From positions 12,587,001 to 12,651,000 of the forward strand of contig NC_003075.7 in NCBI RefSeq assembly GCF_000001735.4: a DNA stretch of 64,000 bases. The letters run 5' to 3'. The stretch's first letter is position 1, and each line of letters opens with the position of its first letter. Source of the DNA: Arabidopsis thaliana (lineage: Eukaryota; Streptophyta; Magnoliopsida; Brassicales; Brassicaceae). Positions 24,608 to 39,265 of this stretch are shown one piece after another. The position numbers were made by a program, and so were the translations under genes. The notes under the pieces are model-generated. The model made no database searches, was not told the origin of the DNA, and saw only the letters and a program-made list of their open reading frames with translations.

Positions 24608-25102
24608 TTAAGGTTTAACATCTCTAGTTGAATCATTCTCATCATCGCTATCGCAATTCTGGCTTTGCTCATCGTCAGAAGACGGAGACGGATCGAGACG
24701 GGCTGCGTCTATAGCCCATTGGATCAGCTTATCCACTTCAGCATCTTCTCCGATTTCATCACCATCTTCTCCGATTTCATCCTGAAGAAGAACAGAGGAC
24801 GAAGAAGACGCGGAGGGGAGAGAAGTTTTCAGAGCCGCGAATCTAAGCATGAGATCTTCTGGTGTTTCTTCAACCACATCCTTTGATTTCGGCTGCATTC
24901 TCGGCCGTTGTTTCTGTTGTTGCTGCTGATCCTTCTTCTTTTGAGATTTGAGAGCGAGAAATCTAGAGTGAAGATCTGGATCTAAGTAATCGGAAGAAGA
25001 TCGAGAAGTGTGAGAATCAACAGAGAGCTTTAGTATCATCTCATCTTGAGCTGCTTGAAGCAACTGTTCAACTTCGTCTTCTTCCTTGCCTCCTCTCCTC
25101 AT
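24608..25102 (-). CDS. AT4G24370: Small acidic protein of unknown function with repeated RFxALK motif
   Basis: Intronless ORF of 164 aa. I do not recognise a named family. A predicted helix (EVEQLLQAAQDEMILKL) opens the protein. A motif then occurs twice, DPDLHSRFLALKSQ (residues 41-54) and PEDLMLRFAALKTS (81-94), separated by a Gln/Lys-rich linker. A third helix (EVDKLIQWAIDAARLD, 122-137) and an acidic Ser/Asp tail follow. The short DEIGEDG unit is tandemly duplicated (108-120). The repeated (D)LxxRFxALK pattern is reminiscent of MIM1-type helices that bind MIT domains of ESCRT-linked proteins, but that is only a suggestion. It shares a 450-base divergent promoter with the hydrolase gene at 25554. 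Confidence 0.75.
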   Translation of the reverse strand: MRRGGKEEDEVEQLLQAAQDEMILKLSVDSHTSRSSSDYLDPDLHSRFLALKSQKKKDQQQQQKQRPRMQPKSKDVVEETPEDLMLRFAALKTSLPSASSSSSVLLQDEIGEDGDEIGEDAEVDKLIQWAIDAARLDPSPSSDDEQSQNCDSDDENDSTRDVKP

Positions 25103-25553
25103 CTCTCGAATCTGTTGATCTCAAAATCGATTTTCAAAAACCGAATTGCGACTTTATGATCTCTATACAAAACCGGTTTAGTATAGGGTCGATTTTAATT
25201 GGACCAACGCCTAACTTACGGGCACACGATGTCGTTTCCCACGCGGTTTAGATTCCAAATTTCCGTGAGATGTTTATTTGATCTCCACCGTCCAATGGAA
25301 ACTCTGATTATTTCGTTGCCGTTGATCTTTGACCAAAAATTGCCAACCAATCAGTTTGGCCCAATAAGAAAAGGAAGAAAACCTGAATTTCACTTAATCT
25401 ATCGGCCCTTTTTTGGTATTTCCCATGTGCGATAAATTTATACGATCAAATGTGAACCACGATGGTTCCTGGAAGAAGGAAGAGATTTGCAGCAACAGAG
25501 CGTTATAAAAAGGCGAAGCAAGAGGGAAGACAACAGATAACAAATTGTGAAGA
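25103..25553. promoter_or_regulatory. Compact divergent promoter
   Basis: 450 bases separate the two start codons of the acidic protein gene (-) and the hydrolase gene (+), so the genes must share this region. A TTGGCCCAATAAG element near 25346 contains a GGCCCA site II core, typical of TCP-bound growth-related promoters. No strong TATA box is apparent on either side. Confidence 0.45.
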
Positions 25554-26586
25554 ATGGGAAGCGAAGGAAGATCGATTGCGAGGAAGCCAAGGTTTTTGTG
25601 TCTCCATGGATTTCGTACGAGCGGAGAGATAATGAAGATACAGCTTCATAAATGGCCTAAATCTGTAATTGATAGACTCGATCTCGTGTTTCTCGATGCA
25701 CCTTTTCCTTGTCAAGGCAAATCTGATGTCGAAGGCATCTTTGATCCTCCTTATTACGAGTGGTTTCAATTCAACAAGGTCCTTTGTTTTTCTTCACTTT
25801 CTTCTCTTTATTCTTTTGATTCGTATGTGTACTAACGTTGTAATTTGGATTCAGGAATTCACCGAGTATACGAATTTCGAGAAATGTTTGGAGTACCTGG
25901 AGGATCGTATGATCAAGCTTGGTCCTTTCGATGGTCTCATTGGGTTTTCCCAGGTAAGTTATCTACATTTGAAATTGCATCAACAGAGTCTGATTTGTGT
26001 ACTCTCTTTGAAAACTCTAAATTTGATTTTGCAGGGTGCAATTTTGTCTGGGGGTTTACCAGGACTGCAAGCTAAGGTACGTCAATACTAATGACACTAT
26101 AGTATTCATGATCATATTTATTTACAAATTCTGTTTCTGATTCATTTACAACTTTTGCAGGGAATTGCATTTCAGAAAGTACCAAAGATTAAGTTTGTTA
26201 TAATCATTGGAGGAGCTAAGCTCAAATCCGCCAAATTGGCCGAGAATGCATATTCGTCTTCCTTGGAAACTCTCTCCCTCCACTTTTTAGGTACATTCTG
26301 CAAAAGCTGATTTGAAAATTCTTCAAAACCTTGTTCATTGATGATCGAGAATCTGATAAATGGCTTGTTTGTTGCAGGAGAGACTGATTTTCTGAAACCT
26401 TACGGAACTCAGCTGATAGAATCGTACAAGAATCCGGTGGTTGTCCATCATCCCAAAGGCCATACTGTCCCAAGGCTTGATGAGAAAAGCTTGGAGAAAG
26501 TTACCGCATTTATCGATACCTTAGAGCATCTGGTGATGGAGGAAGACAAGAATGGTGAAGAAAATACTAGTAAGCCAACAAAATAG
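25554..26586 (+). CDS. AT4G24380: FSH-family serine hydrolase
   Basis: Five exons: 25554-25778, 25855-25953, 26035-26076, 26161-26290 and 26378-26586, giving 234 aa. This is a compact alpha/beta-hydrolase of the FSH1/OVCA2 family. The oxyanion region is FLCLHGFRTSG near the N terminus and the nucleophile elbow is GFSQGA with Ser107. The acidic member is Asp169 in LGETDFL and the catalytic His is His194 in PKGHTVPRL. No targeting signal is visible, so it is probably cytosolic. Yeast FSH enzymes and human OVCA2 hydrolyse ester substrates, but the natural substrate here is unknown. Older annotation as dihydrofolate reductase-like stems from a fused fungal protein and is not supported by the sequence. 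Length is normal for the family. Confidence 0.92.
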
Positions 26587-26908
26587 ATAAGCTTAAAATG
26601 TTATGTATAACGAATAATTCTTTGGATAATAATCGTGCAATGACTGTAAATAAATCTGGCAATGTTTGCGAAAAAACAATTATTACAACACAAACAATAA
26701 TAGACGATTCTTTCGTTCATTTTCATACATTGTCTTCCTTTGAGCTATAATACTCTTCTTGGTGTATATAACGAATCCAAAGAAGAGTGAAAATGGCAAA
26801 ACAAATCATGCAGTGTACCTGAAGCACTTACAGTTTACAAACACATTATCTTCTGCTTGCTAGTTTTGCTTTTCCCCAATCATGGCCTCATTTGCACCAA
26901 AGTTTTTC
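26587..26908. other. Intergenic region between convergent genes
   Basis: 3' UTRs of the FSH hydrolase (+) and AFB4 (-). Nothing else seen. Confidence 0.5.
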
Positions 26909-28966
26909 TCATAAAATTGTTACAAACTTTGGAGCATCCTTCCTTGGGCCATCAAGGGATCGATACAAGTACAATGTCTCAACATAATCCCCAGTGACAG
27001 TGTCTTCGTCATCATCACCATCGGCTCCAAATACTTCCACGACTACATTAGGCAGAGCATGAGAAACACCCCTGCAGCCTCCACGGGATATGAGACATGA
27101 CGACAACCAAACAAACCTCATATTGGAATACCGATGCATACCAGAGCGCAATCCAACATCTCCAAAGGGACTGTCCCTGATCTCAAGCTTTTGTAGTTTA
27201 GGACAACCCTCAAGAACGTATCTCAGAGCCTTGTCACTGTTCCCAGCAAACGCTACAGATAGCGTACGGATCAATTTCCCATATTCTCCTATATAGCTAA
27301 AAGCTTCATCTGTTAGTAACCCTGATACTGCAAGTCGGGTTAGCTTCTTGCAGTTTTTAACAATGGCACCAAATCCATCGTCCATTGGCTTTCCTGTCAC
27401 GTGGTCAGGCCTATGGCGACCCATTATGCAAAGTCTAAACACAGTAAGCTGCGGGCAGTTCTCCGACATGGCTGTCACAGCTCCATTGGTCATATTCTGG
27501 CAAAAGTACAGGATAGATTCCAGTTTCCTACAGCCCTCTGAAATTGCTTGGAGGCCTACTCCCGAGACAGGACCTTCACTGTCTTCACGAGGATCAAAAG
27601 GGAAAATCCGAAGCTCACGGAGCTCCTTGCATGTGGCAGCCACTGCCTGTAGTCCTTCATCACGTATCGAGTCAAGAGCCTGCATTATAAAAGTTTCAAG
27701 ATACGCATGTAACTCAAAGTCCTCGGTTAAAGGATATTACACTATACTATACAATGAGATCAATAAAGATACATACCCAGAAGACTCGGATATTGTGACA
27801 GTTGCTTATGATGGGCTTGAGCATGTGAGGAGAAATGTTAGCATAACTGAAGTTAAGAGAGGTGAGATTAGCACAAACTGAAGAGATGGCTAGGAGGTAT
27901 TCCGGTCTAAATTCCCTGAATCCTGAGAGACAAACTATGGATTTACAAGCACGAAAAGCAGCTGCATAATCCGGTTGTTGTTCTCCCTGAGGCACATTGT
28001 CTGGACTAAATGACCCCGTCCCAAGACTCGTTAACTGCGGCGCTCGAACCATTAGTCGATGCAGCTCTTCAAGGGAAACAAACCTGTTCGTTCTAAGTTT
28101 CTTCAAGAATGGTGACCTAACCACGAGCTCCTCCAATGCCTTGAAATTGATAGGGGATTCAACACAGTCAAAAGACAAAGACTCCAGATGAGTTTCACCC
28201 TCAGGAAAACAAGAAATCCAATCCAACTCATCATCTGTGACTTCTGACTCCATCAAATCAAGGACCTTTAGCTGCCTGAAAACAAAGTCCCACTTGATAA
28301 GCATTTCTAGAAGACTCTGAGAACAAACAAACAAACAAACAAAGAGAAGAGATCTACAAAGTACCTGCATTTGTTAGCAACAATAGCAATACCACTAGTC
28401 CCAAAACCTTCACAGCAGACCAAAGTAAGCTCTTTGAACCCAGGAAACGACTCAGCAAGAAGAGCCAAATCATCATCCGTAACAAACATACGCTTCAAAT
28501 GAACCTTCTCGAGCCAAGGATAAGCCTTAGCTGTAGCAGCAACCCAAGGAGAGAATTGAGCTCCCCAATTAGGAGGCATGAGATTAAAATCAGCAAACCT
28601 AGGTTTCCCTTTAAGCACAAGAGACCTAACACGCTTGAACCGGTGAATAAGCCGAGCAGGAGAGAGCGAGTAACAGTTTCCAATAAAAACCTCTAATCGA
28701 GTCTGAGCCTCGACGCGATACCACGATCTGCAGACCAATGAGACTGCGTTGCGATCGCATCTGGAAGTGAGGAACTGAAGCACGTTCTCTAAAACGTTCT
28801 CAAGGACATGATCTGGACACGGCGGGGGAGAAGATTTGAAATTTCGAGACTTGTTCGTGAATGTAGCGGCGGAGGAAGAAGAGGAGGAGGAGGAGCAAGG
28901 TGGATTTAAGTTGAGATATTTCTCAACATCCTCTGACATTTTAGCTGAGCTATCTTCTTCTGTCAT
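26909..28966 (-). CDS. AFB4: Auxin/picloram receptor F-box protein AFB4
   Basis: Three exons on the minus strand, 28966-28365, 28275-27777 and 27679-26909, giving 623 aa. A poly-Ser N-terminal extension of about 45 residues distinguishes the AFB4/AFB5 clade from TIR1. The F-box follows ([35 protein letters not shown], about 52-86), then about 18 leucine-rich repeats, from [20 protein letters not shown] to the end PKFVTIL. TIR1-type receptors are substrate adaptors of SCF ubiquitin ligases. Auxin bridges the LRR pocket and Aux/IAA repressors, which are then degraded. AFB4/5 respond preferentially to picolinate auxins. Two introns at these positions match the family. It diverges from CIPK8 across a 1.4-kb spacer. 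Confidence 0.97.
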
Positions 28967-30378
28967 ACAAGTAAGTGATGAAAAACAAGAAAGACTCTGA
29001 CTTTGATCTTATCCAGAATTTATGAGCTCAGGTGCTCTCTTTCTGATACAAAATCTGATTCAGATGAAGAAGAGAGATAGGTGAAAAAGGAGCTGGTCTT
29101 GGTGTTTGGACTCTCTCTCTCTCTCCATTTTCACCTCCATTATTTAGGAGACTATGTAAAAGAAAAAAAAACAAATATTTTTGGTTTTGCACATTATTTT
29201 TGTTGATGAAGAAATAAAAAGAATCATCAAGTATTTTGTGACCAAACATGATTTTTAATCCTATTAAAGATTTGTACTTCTATTTTAAGGTGTGACAGGT
29301 GACATTTAGAGTTTTATGTAAGTGGTAATCATGTAAACTTGTTGAATCTTAACCAAAATTAAAAGGATTTAAAAGTGTTTTGTACTGTTTCTTTAAATGA
29401 ATAATACTAATATCTAAAGTCACTTTCATCCTTTTTTAAGTTAATGCATTTTACATGAATTTAATTTTTATCATACAATCAACTTTTCGATTGTGTTCTC
29501 TTAAGAAGGCCTCAAGGCTTTCGTGTAAAGGAAAAATGTTTGGGCTTATTATATCTCATAATATGGTGGCCAAAACAAGATCAAAGGTGATTAATGGTTG
29601 GTTTACTGCCAATAATGGGTTTTGAAGATAAGTGTACTGTATGCCTTATTCGATTATCTTTTCAAAAATGTGTTTGCTTAATTTTCCACAAGGCAAATTG
29701 TTATAGATATCTTCAAATATGCTTCTTAAAATTTTCAAAAGGCAATTATTTAGAATATGGATAAATTTCAAATAAGTTCCCTAAAAGAAGAAATTTCGAA
29801 GTCAAGTTTTATAGAATAAGTCATAACGACGTTGTATCCATAGTCTTGGTCACTAACTACTAATAAATGGGTCATAAGTCTATAGATATTTTTCAAAAGC
29901 TAGGAGTCGTATTAGTGTGAAATTATGGTATAAATATACTGACCTTCCATTACAAAGAATGACGTGTAAACAACCAAATATTAGAATGTGGCAAGTAGTC
30001 GCCGAACACGTCTCCTTCGTCAAAGTCTCCTTTTCTGACTTCTCTTTAACCCCCAACCCCTTGTTACTTTAATTTGGCTCTACATAGATTTGTAATCAAA
30101 CACAAATCACAAATCTATATATTTTCCCTTAATTACTTTGGCTTTCTATTGATTAAAGCTTCTTTAATTCCAATTTGCAATTTAAACACCTATCTCTTTC
30201 CCAAATTTGAGACTTTCCTAATTAATTAAAAGCTTTGCTCTGTATATTTGTCGTTATAAATTTAATTTTAAAATTCGAAACTTTTTTTCTGCCTTTCCTC
30301 TTTCTCTCTCTCTATCTATCAAACACTAGACTTGAAGAAATGCAGTGAAATTGAAATTGAGTAGAAGCAGAAGAGAAT
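28967..30378. other. Divergent spacer between AFB4 and CIPK8
   Basis: Holds the leaders of both genes. A CT-rich run (about 29108-29130) on the AFB4 side and a TCTCTCTCTC stretch (about 30298-30318) on the CIPK8 side look like Y-patch/UTR sequence. The middle is AT-rich with no ORF or repeat that I can support. Confidence 0.5.
30340..30348 (+). promoter_or_regulatory. Minimal upstream ORF in the CIPK8 leader
   Basis: ATG CAG TGA is a two-codon uORF ending 30 bases before the CIPK8 ATG at 30379. Such minimal uORFs can stall or recycle ribosomes. It matters only if transcription starts upstream of 30340, which the preceding CT-rich leader suggests. Confidence 0.4.
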
Positions 30379-33481
<3,103 letters not shown>

Positions 33482-36400
33482 ATCCACGTGCGTGGTATTC
33501 AAGCAGAGCTTTCACAGAAGACAGTTAGAAACAATATTTAACTCTCTGTGTTTCTTAAGTGCTTTAGTCGAGTGAATATGTACAAGCTTGTTGATTTGGT
33601 TTTAATTTATGAATACATAGAAGATTGTACTAAACTTATACGATATCAAGACTAAATTGAGTGAAAATTGCTGATAGTTTCTCCTGATTTGAATACGGTC
33701 TGATGCGATGATCCATATGCTTCCAACATAATTCATTTATTCTCATACATTCACCAGTCTCGTCCTTCTGAGTATATATGTATACTGGTAGGGACGTCCC
33801 TATGTTAATTGGCTTTGTTCCCTGCCACGTTTTGAAGTAGTTGATGCAGCATCTCAAACACGTTTCAGTGTCATTCTATTTTCCCTCCTTTTTAGGGATT
33901 AGATAAGAGTTAAGACTCTCTATTTTCACACAAGTGTGTGGTTGGTTTGCTCTAGAACCAAAAGTGATATTGAGTTTGACATTCACATTATTCCTTAATG
34001 AAAGAATAATATTATAGTAGTAGTATTCACTTAGGCTTCAATATTATGATTCGTCAACCCTGCTGAAATAGAATTTAAAATGATATTGAGTTTGACATTA
34101 TGTTATTCCTTATTGTTACTCACCAACTTTAGCATAATGTTTTTGACTCTCGAATCTAATCTTTCAACTTACCAGTCTTACAGGTGTTTATCAGATGCAT
34201 GCGTACAAAATATATTGTAATCGGAACTATTTTTTTATAGTCTAGTTGATCTATATATAATGTTTCTTTCAATATGAAACACATTTTATAATTTATGAAT
34301 GAACTTAGAAACATTATAAACTCAAACCTCCCACAGAATTATCTTTCCTGAGCCAGGACAAATGCACATCTTAAAAGTTTGCTGCAATGTATTAAAACAT
34401 AAAAAGTAAAATCACATCTTAGTTAGCTTTTAACTTCTTCAAAAACAAAAAAGAAAAACAGATTATTGTTGTTCATGTTTTACAATGTCTAACAATGTCT
34501 TCTATAAAGTAATTAAAAAATTATTGTTGTTCATGTTTGTATATGGAATTGATATACGAGATTTTGTATAGTTTACATGAGATTTCCTAAATTTAAACTT
34601 ATATAACCCATCATATTACATTCATCGTGATCACCACCATCCATCATTCGAATTGTCAACATTTTTTAATATATATATTAGTTTACGGCATGGAAAAACT
34701 ACAGTGGTCGTGGCGCTTCCAACTTCACAAATTTAAAGTTGTTTATGGCAAAAGACGAGTACAAGTTGGTCCATAACACCATAAACATATAACCAAGTAG
34801 CTGCAACTTGGTACTTCATGCTTAGTATTATATACGTAAATATAATTATAATTTTTGTTTCCTACTAGTGACGACGAAGAAATTCGATATTAGTAGTAGT
34901 TTGAACATTTTCATTACTTAAACTAGTGCAAGTTACAACACATCTTTCTATGATTCTGTTCTTTTAACTAAAGTTTCTATATTGCTTTTGAAAATTATTA
35001 TGTATTAACAATAGTATATTTCATAAATTACTAAGTTTCTTTACAGATTGATATGACAAGTTGCTTATATATTTTGTGGCCTAGTAGTAGTGTCACATGC
35101 AATGGATTTGGTTAAGTAGAAGTATAGAACTATATATAGAAAGCATGAGAACTGGAAACAAATTTGTAATGTATTTCGACTGAATTTTTTATTTGTTATT
35201 CATTTGGCCGAATGGTTTTAATTTGCTATGATTTTCGCTTATGTTCACAAAACGATACACGAGGACATTTCTACAATACATAAACCAAAATACAGAAACT
35301 AGATGATGGTCATATTAAATTGTCATTTTGAAACCAAAACCACTTCTTCTTTATAAAAAAAAAGAAAAGAAAAAAAGAAGAAGATATGAATTTTATGCAA
35401 GTGTAAGGACATGCATTGCAAAAACATCTCTTAACTATTTTTATAAAACTGAATTTTTTGATTATTAACATAAACATGGATTTATATATATAAAACATCT
35501 ATAACTTATTGAATTGAGTTTTCAGGTTCACGTTTTGGTACACATTTTACGTCAATTAGTTCGACTCAACTACACTGCTTTAATAAAACAATTGTATTAT
35601 CAAATCTTTTGTTCTAGAACCTCTTAAACTTTAAATAATTCTTAAAAATCTCGAAAAAAATTCTTTTTTAATCAAAAGAAAGAAAACAAAAACTGGACGA
35701 GCCAAAATGTGACCTACGAGAGCTATGATCCGTGTGGTCCTTCAAAGAATAACCAGCGAAATCTGTATATAGATTATGGCATAAATATTATAGGTATCAA
35801 TAAACTAGGAGAGAAATGTACGAGCCTGACAGATCCGGAAAGAGCTAGAAAAGAAACGTGACACATTTGTATTCATTCAAGGAGACAAGTAAATTAAAAG
35901 CCTAACTTTTATTGGTCCGTTTGATCAACTCAGAGCTGGACATGTGTCTTTTCCTCTTTTTCTTCAATCTTTCGCGACTCTTCTCTTCTTCTCTTTTCTA
36001 TTCTACTTTTATTTTTAAAAAAAACATTTTTATTTGTTTAAGATTTAGGTTCACATTTAACAAAGGAGAAAATTTTATACTACTAGTAGAATCCACTGTT
36101 CAGCTAACGGCTTGCCTTTGCTCAGCTTGACCGACATACCCTAACACTTATATTTTTGCCTTCCATAGTGGGATTTGTACAAAGTTAAATTTGCAAAGTA
36201 GCCATACTTAATTATAATTAGTTTTCTGATTAGTTGTATCAAAAATGATCTAATAGTTTGATTCGTTTTCTAGTGGTAGAATCACATGTATAACATTTAT
36301 TGAAAAATCAATCTTTTTACAATGAAAAGATGAATTTGTATGGGTAAGAAGCATGAGCGGCTTGAGCAGCGGCTTTATGTGAGAAATCGAAGCCCCACAT

Positions 36401-36500
36401 GTCCCCAAATTCAAATTATAGATTAATCCAAATGAAATCTGATTAACGCACTAATCGATACTTAAGGTTTTAAATTACTCTCATTCTTCGCTTACATTAC
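33482..36500. other. Large AT-rich spacer between CIPK8 and MIR824
   Basis: Three kilobases of AT-rich sequence with no convincing gene. A short sequence, TGATATTGAGTTTGACATT, occurs twice (about 33965 and 34081), each followed by a similar ATTATTCCTTA-like stretch, so this is a local duplication. TTATTGTTGTTCATGTTT is also doubled (about 34463 and 34519). No terminal inverted repeats or coding remains stand out. Confidence 0.5.
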
Positions 36501-36501
36501 T

Positions 36502-36508
36502 TATATAA
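36502..36508 (+). promoter_or_regulatory. Candidate TATA box of the MIR824 primary transcript
   Basis: TATATAA in ACTTATATAAAACCC is followed about 30 bases later by a pyrimidine-rich, TCTC-bearing stretch typical of an Arabidopsis leader, and no protein gene begins downstream. The next gene on this strand is MIR824, 1.6 kb away. I infer that this starts a long, probably spliced primary transcript. Confidence 0.4.
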
Positions 36509-37198
36509 AACCCTCTCTCGCATCCTTCCTCAGTTAATCATCACTGCTCTCTTCTCCATCTCGCTTTCACTCGCTCTCTCTCTTGCCCTAGCTTCCCTTT
36601 TCTCCTGAATCGGCCTCACATCACGGCTTTTTCCGACTGTTTTCCGTCGAATTTCAATGGGATCTCGTGACGGCGATCCGCCATTTTCGAAATTCTTGAG
36701 CTGACTCGTCTCCAATAGTTCATCGGTTAGTCTGATTCCGTGTATATCTATTCTTAACCTGCAATTTGATTTGATTGTACACATTTTTTGTTGAGTCGTT
36801 TTTGTGATATTTGTTTTTATCCGTGAGATTAGTTTCGTAGTTATGGCGTTTATCATCGATAGATCAGCTGCATGAGCTTTAAGATTATATAATTTCTGAG
36901 CTGCGGATCTAATTTTAGTAATGTATGGAATGATTTTGAGTACTAATGTATCATAATTTGGTTTTGCATGTCCAGATTTGTGAGAGCTTTTAAAATCTTT
37001 AAGTGGACCTGTCTCATGTATTGAGGTTTGTTTTCTCATCTATATTATTTGTGTTTGATGCATTTACATATATGTATATATCTTATGATCTGTTTTATTC
37101 TACAAGTATTGTGAGTGTCATTTGTTGATTGTTACTTAGTTAGTCTATATATTCCTTTTACTTAGTTAGTTATGAGCATAAGATAAAAACAAATAATA

Positions 37199-37381
37199 GA
37201 CTCGACTCAATTGATCTGAAGAAACACAGAAAACAAATCTATACCCAGATATTTAGTTACTGTGGTTATTGATATCTGCACCTTCTTTAGTTAGCTACTG
37301 TGAATAAGAGACTCGACTCAGTTGATCTGAAGAAACATAGTTTGTTACTGTGGTTTTTTATATCTGCACCTTCTTTAGTTG
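37199..37381 (+). repeat. Tandem direct repeat in the MIR824 leader region
   Basis: Copy 1 (about 37199-37293) and copy 2 (about 37309-37381) both run from GACTCGACTCA, TTGATCTGAAGAAACA, through TACTGTGGTT to ATCTGCACCTTCTTTAGTT. Copy 2 lacks an internal segment of about 20 bases. This is a simple local duplication. Confidence 0.6.
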
Positions 37382-38127
37382 TAATTCCTGAGAAGATTTT
37401 GAAAGCATCATTAGATTCTTACTTGAGCCCACTTTAAGGTAAAAAGGAGCTCGTGGAAAGTCTATACCCAAATTATATGAAATTAAGCAAAATATGCTTG
37501 TTCGTTCTTCTTCTTCGGCAAACTAACACTAATTCACCCACTAAAGAGTTTTCGAGTTTGTCTGAGTATGGTCTTTTTTTGTTTAACATGGTCTGTTAAG
37601 TAAAACCCTCAATATGGAACCTTCTGAGAATTCAAGCGTGATCATGATATCCTTGTCACTCAACTTTGATTCTTGGTCAAATAAGACTTTTCAAAAAACT
37701 ATATGATAGGCTCCTTTTAGAGACCATTTATTGGATAGCTTCATCTGTGTTTGCAGTCTCTAAATGTACAAAAATGCATTTGCACAATGTCTTCAAAGAA
37801 GAGAAAGTGAAGAAAACTTGCTTTACTATGAGGAGATTAAGAAAAATTTTATTGATTGAATGCAAGACAATTTTGTCTCAAATCATTAAAATAAAAAATA
37901 CTACTTTGCTGTTGCATAAACTAGCAATGCATAAATATCAGGTTTATATCTGCATATCTTTGTAATTGTATGCTGTTCGTTGTTTTTATAATATGAATTT
38001 TAAATCTGAAAATTCATCTTCCCTTGTTAATGCAGTGGAAAACTGCTACAGTTGACTGAGATAAGGTTCTGACAGTCCAGCTGAGATGCTGAGTATCACC
38101 ATTTGTACTTGAGTTGTCTCTCATGTC

Positions 38128-38741
38128 TAGACCATTTGTGAGAAGGGAGTTTTTGTTTACACCAATACCCCCCAGTCTCTAAATTTGTAAGAAGTATTAT
38201 GCTCAATTAAGGAACATAGCTAGTTCGACATACCATACTACCCTTTTTAAAACTATCCTATATGTTTGATGCTAGCATAGCGTAATTTTGTGTTCTCATG
38301 GTGCAGCAGGGTTAGTTTATTGTGTACCTCTAGATATATATTCTCTTGCTGCGTAGGGTTCCCAAGCTGCCAAAAACTTTTAAAAATTAGTGATCTGTTC
38401 CCCAAACCCCCATTCAATAAGAAAGGTCTACCTGTAGCTCACAGTCACAGCTATTAGAGCTGTCCTTGCTTCTTTGGGTTTACTGTTTTAGTTAATTAGT
38501 TACCCTATGAAAGTCTGATCCTTCAGAAGTTAGGTATAGAAGTAAGTCGATTAAGTTCATTCATGACTTTTCCAGATGTTGCATACATAACTTTTTTTAT
38601 TTGTATTCGAACTAGTCCAAGCCGATTCTCAAAATCATATAAAATCATTTACACCTTGGTCATGGTAGCTAAGAATATTGTATCTAAAATTGGGGAGTGG
38701 GGAGATGTTTGGTTATATTCCCTTCTCATCGATGGTCTAGA
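38128..38741 (+). ncRNA. MIR824A: MIR824 microRNA precursor (long foldback)
   Basis: The mature miR824 sequence occupies 38128-38148 (21 nt, beginning TAGACCATTTGTG and ending GAAGGGA). The star strand is at 38721-38741 (beginning CCTTCTCATCGATGG). The two pair with a 2-nt 3' overhang pattern and a few mismatches. Pairing extends beyond the duplex: TATCACCATTTGT (about 38089-38101) pairs with the complement of the region around 38775, and the loop-side flanks also show partial complementarity. Arm-to-arm distance is about 610 bases, far longer than most plant precursors. miR824 is known to target the MADS-box gene AGL16, linking it to stomatal complex development and flowering. The duplex match is from recall of the mature sequence. 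Confidence 0.93.
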
Positions 38742-39265
38742 TGTGCGAGGTGACTCTCATGGAGGTAAAGAACAATGGTGATTTTGTGAAGAACCCAACG
38801 TAATGGTAATTCCTAAAAAGGTTAGAAGTTTTTTCAGCTTGTTGTATTGCTAAAATGGGGTTGATGTACTCAACGACATCCAAGTGTACTTGAGTGAGCT
38901 TTTTTGGGGTTGAGTACCTCGACCCATTATTCAAACTAATGTAAATGGTGAATGCAGCAGTGACTTTGTTGCCTTTTGCAAGAACTAAAGAAGACAGAAA
39001 CAGGTTGTAAAAGAGAGCCAAGTGTGTGTTTATGGTAGAAAGAGCAAAGTGAACGAAAGGTGTACCTTTTTGACTTGTTGTCACTGGTTTTCTCCCACTT
39101 CATCCGTTTCATGCTGCATCAGAAAACAACATAAGGAATGAATGACGTAACGCGAAGCATTAGGAGTTGCTTGTAAATTAATACATTGCCATTACTAACG
39201 TAATTCAGTAGATTCTAACTACAAATGAAGTCAATGTATCTATTTGTCTACTTTAGCCAATGTAT
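38229..39265 (+). repeat. Direct duplication, MIR824 copy
   Basis: This block covers part of the MIR824 loop, the star arm and about 500 bases downstream. It matches 41719-42538 in the same orientation. Shared landmarks are CTCATGGTGCAGCAGG, CCTCTAGATATATATTCTC, CATCGATGGTCTAGA, GGTGACTCTCATGGAGGTAA, TTGGCTCT-type flanks, and CATGCTGCATCAGAAAACAA near the end. The minus-strand ORF at 39084-38737 lies inside it and is not conserved as a frame in the other copy. Confidence 0.8.

Noticed and set aside
36530-37039. Minus-strand ORF of 169 aa
   Set aside because: It lies antisense to the presumed MIR824 leader, has no domain or family-like motif, and mirrors a CT-rich leader and T-rich intron sequence. 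Most likely chance.
37666-37965. Plus-strand ORF of 99 aa inside the MIR824 primary transcript region
   Set aside because: Lys/Leu/Ile-rich composition expected of AT-rich DNA, and no recognisable motif. Probably intron or leader.
38737-39084. Minus-strand ORF of 115 aa (MTTSQKGTPFVHF...)
   Set aside because: It overlaps the MIR824 star arm. The duplicated copy at 42112-42378 does not conserve the frame, which argues against coding.
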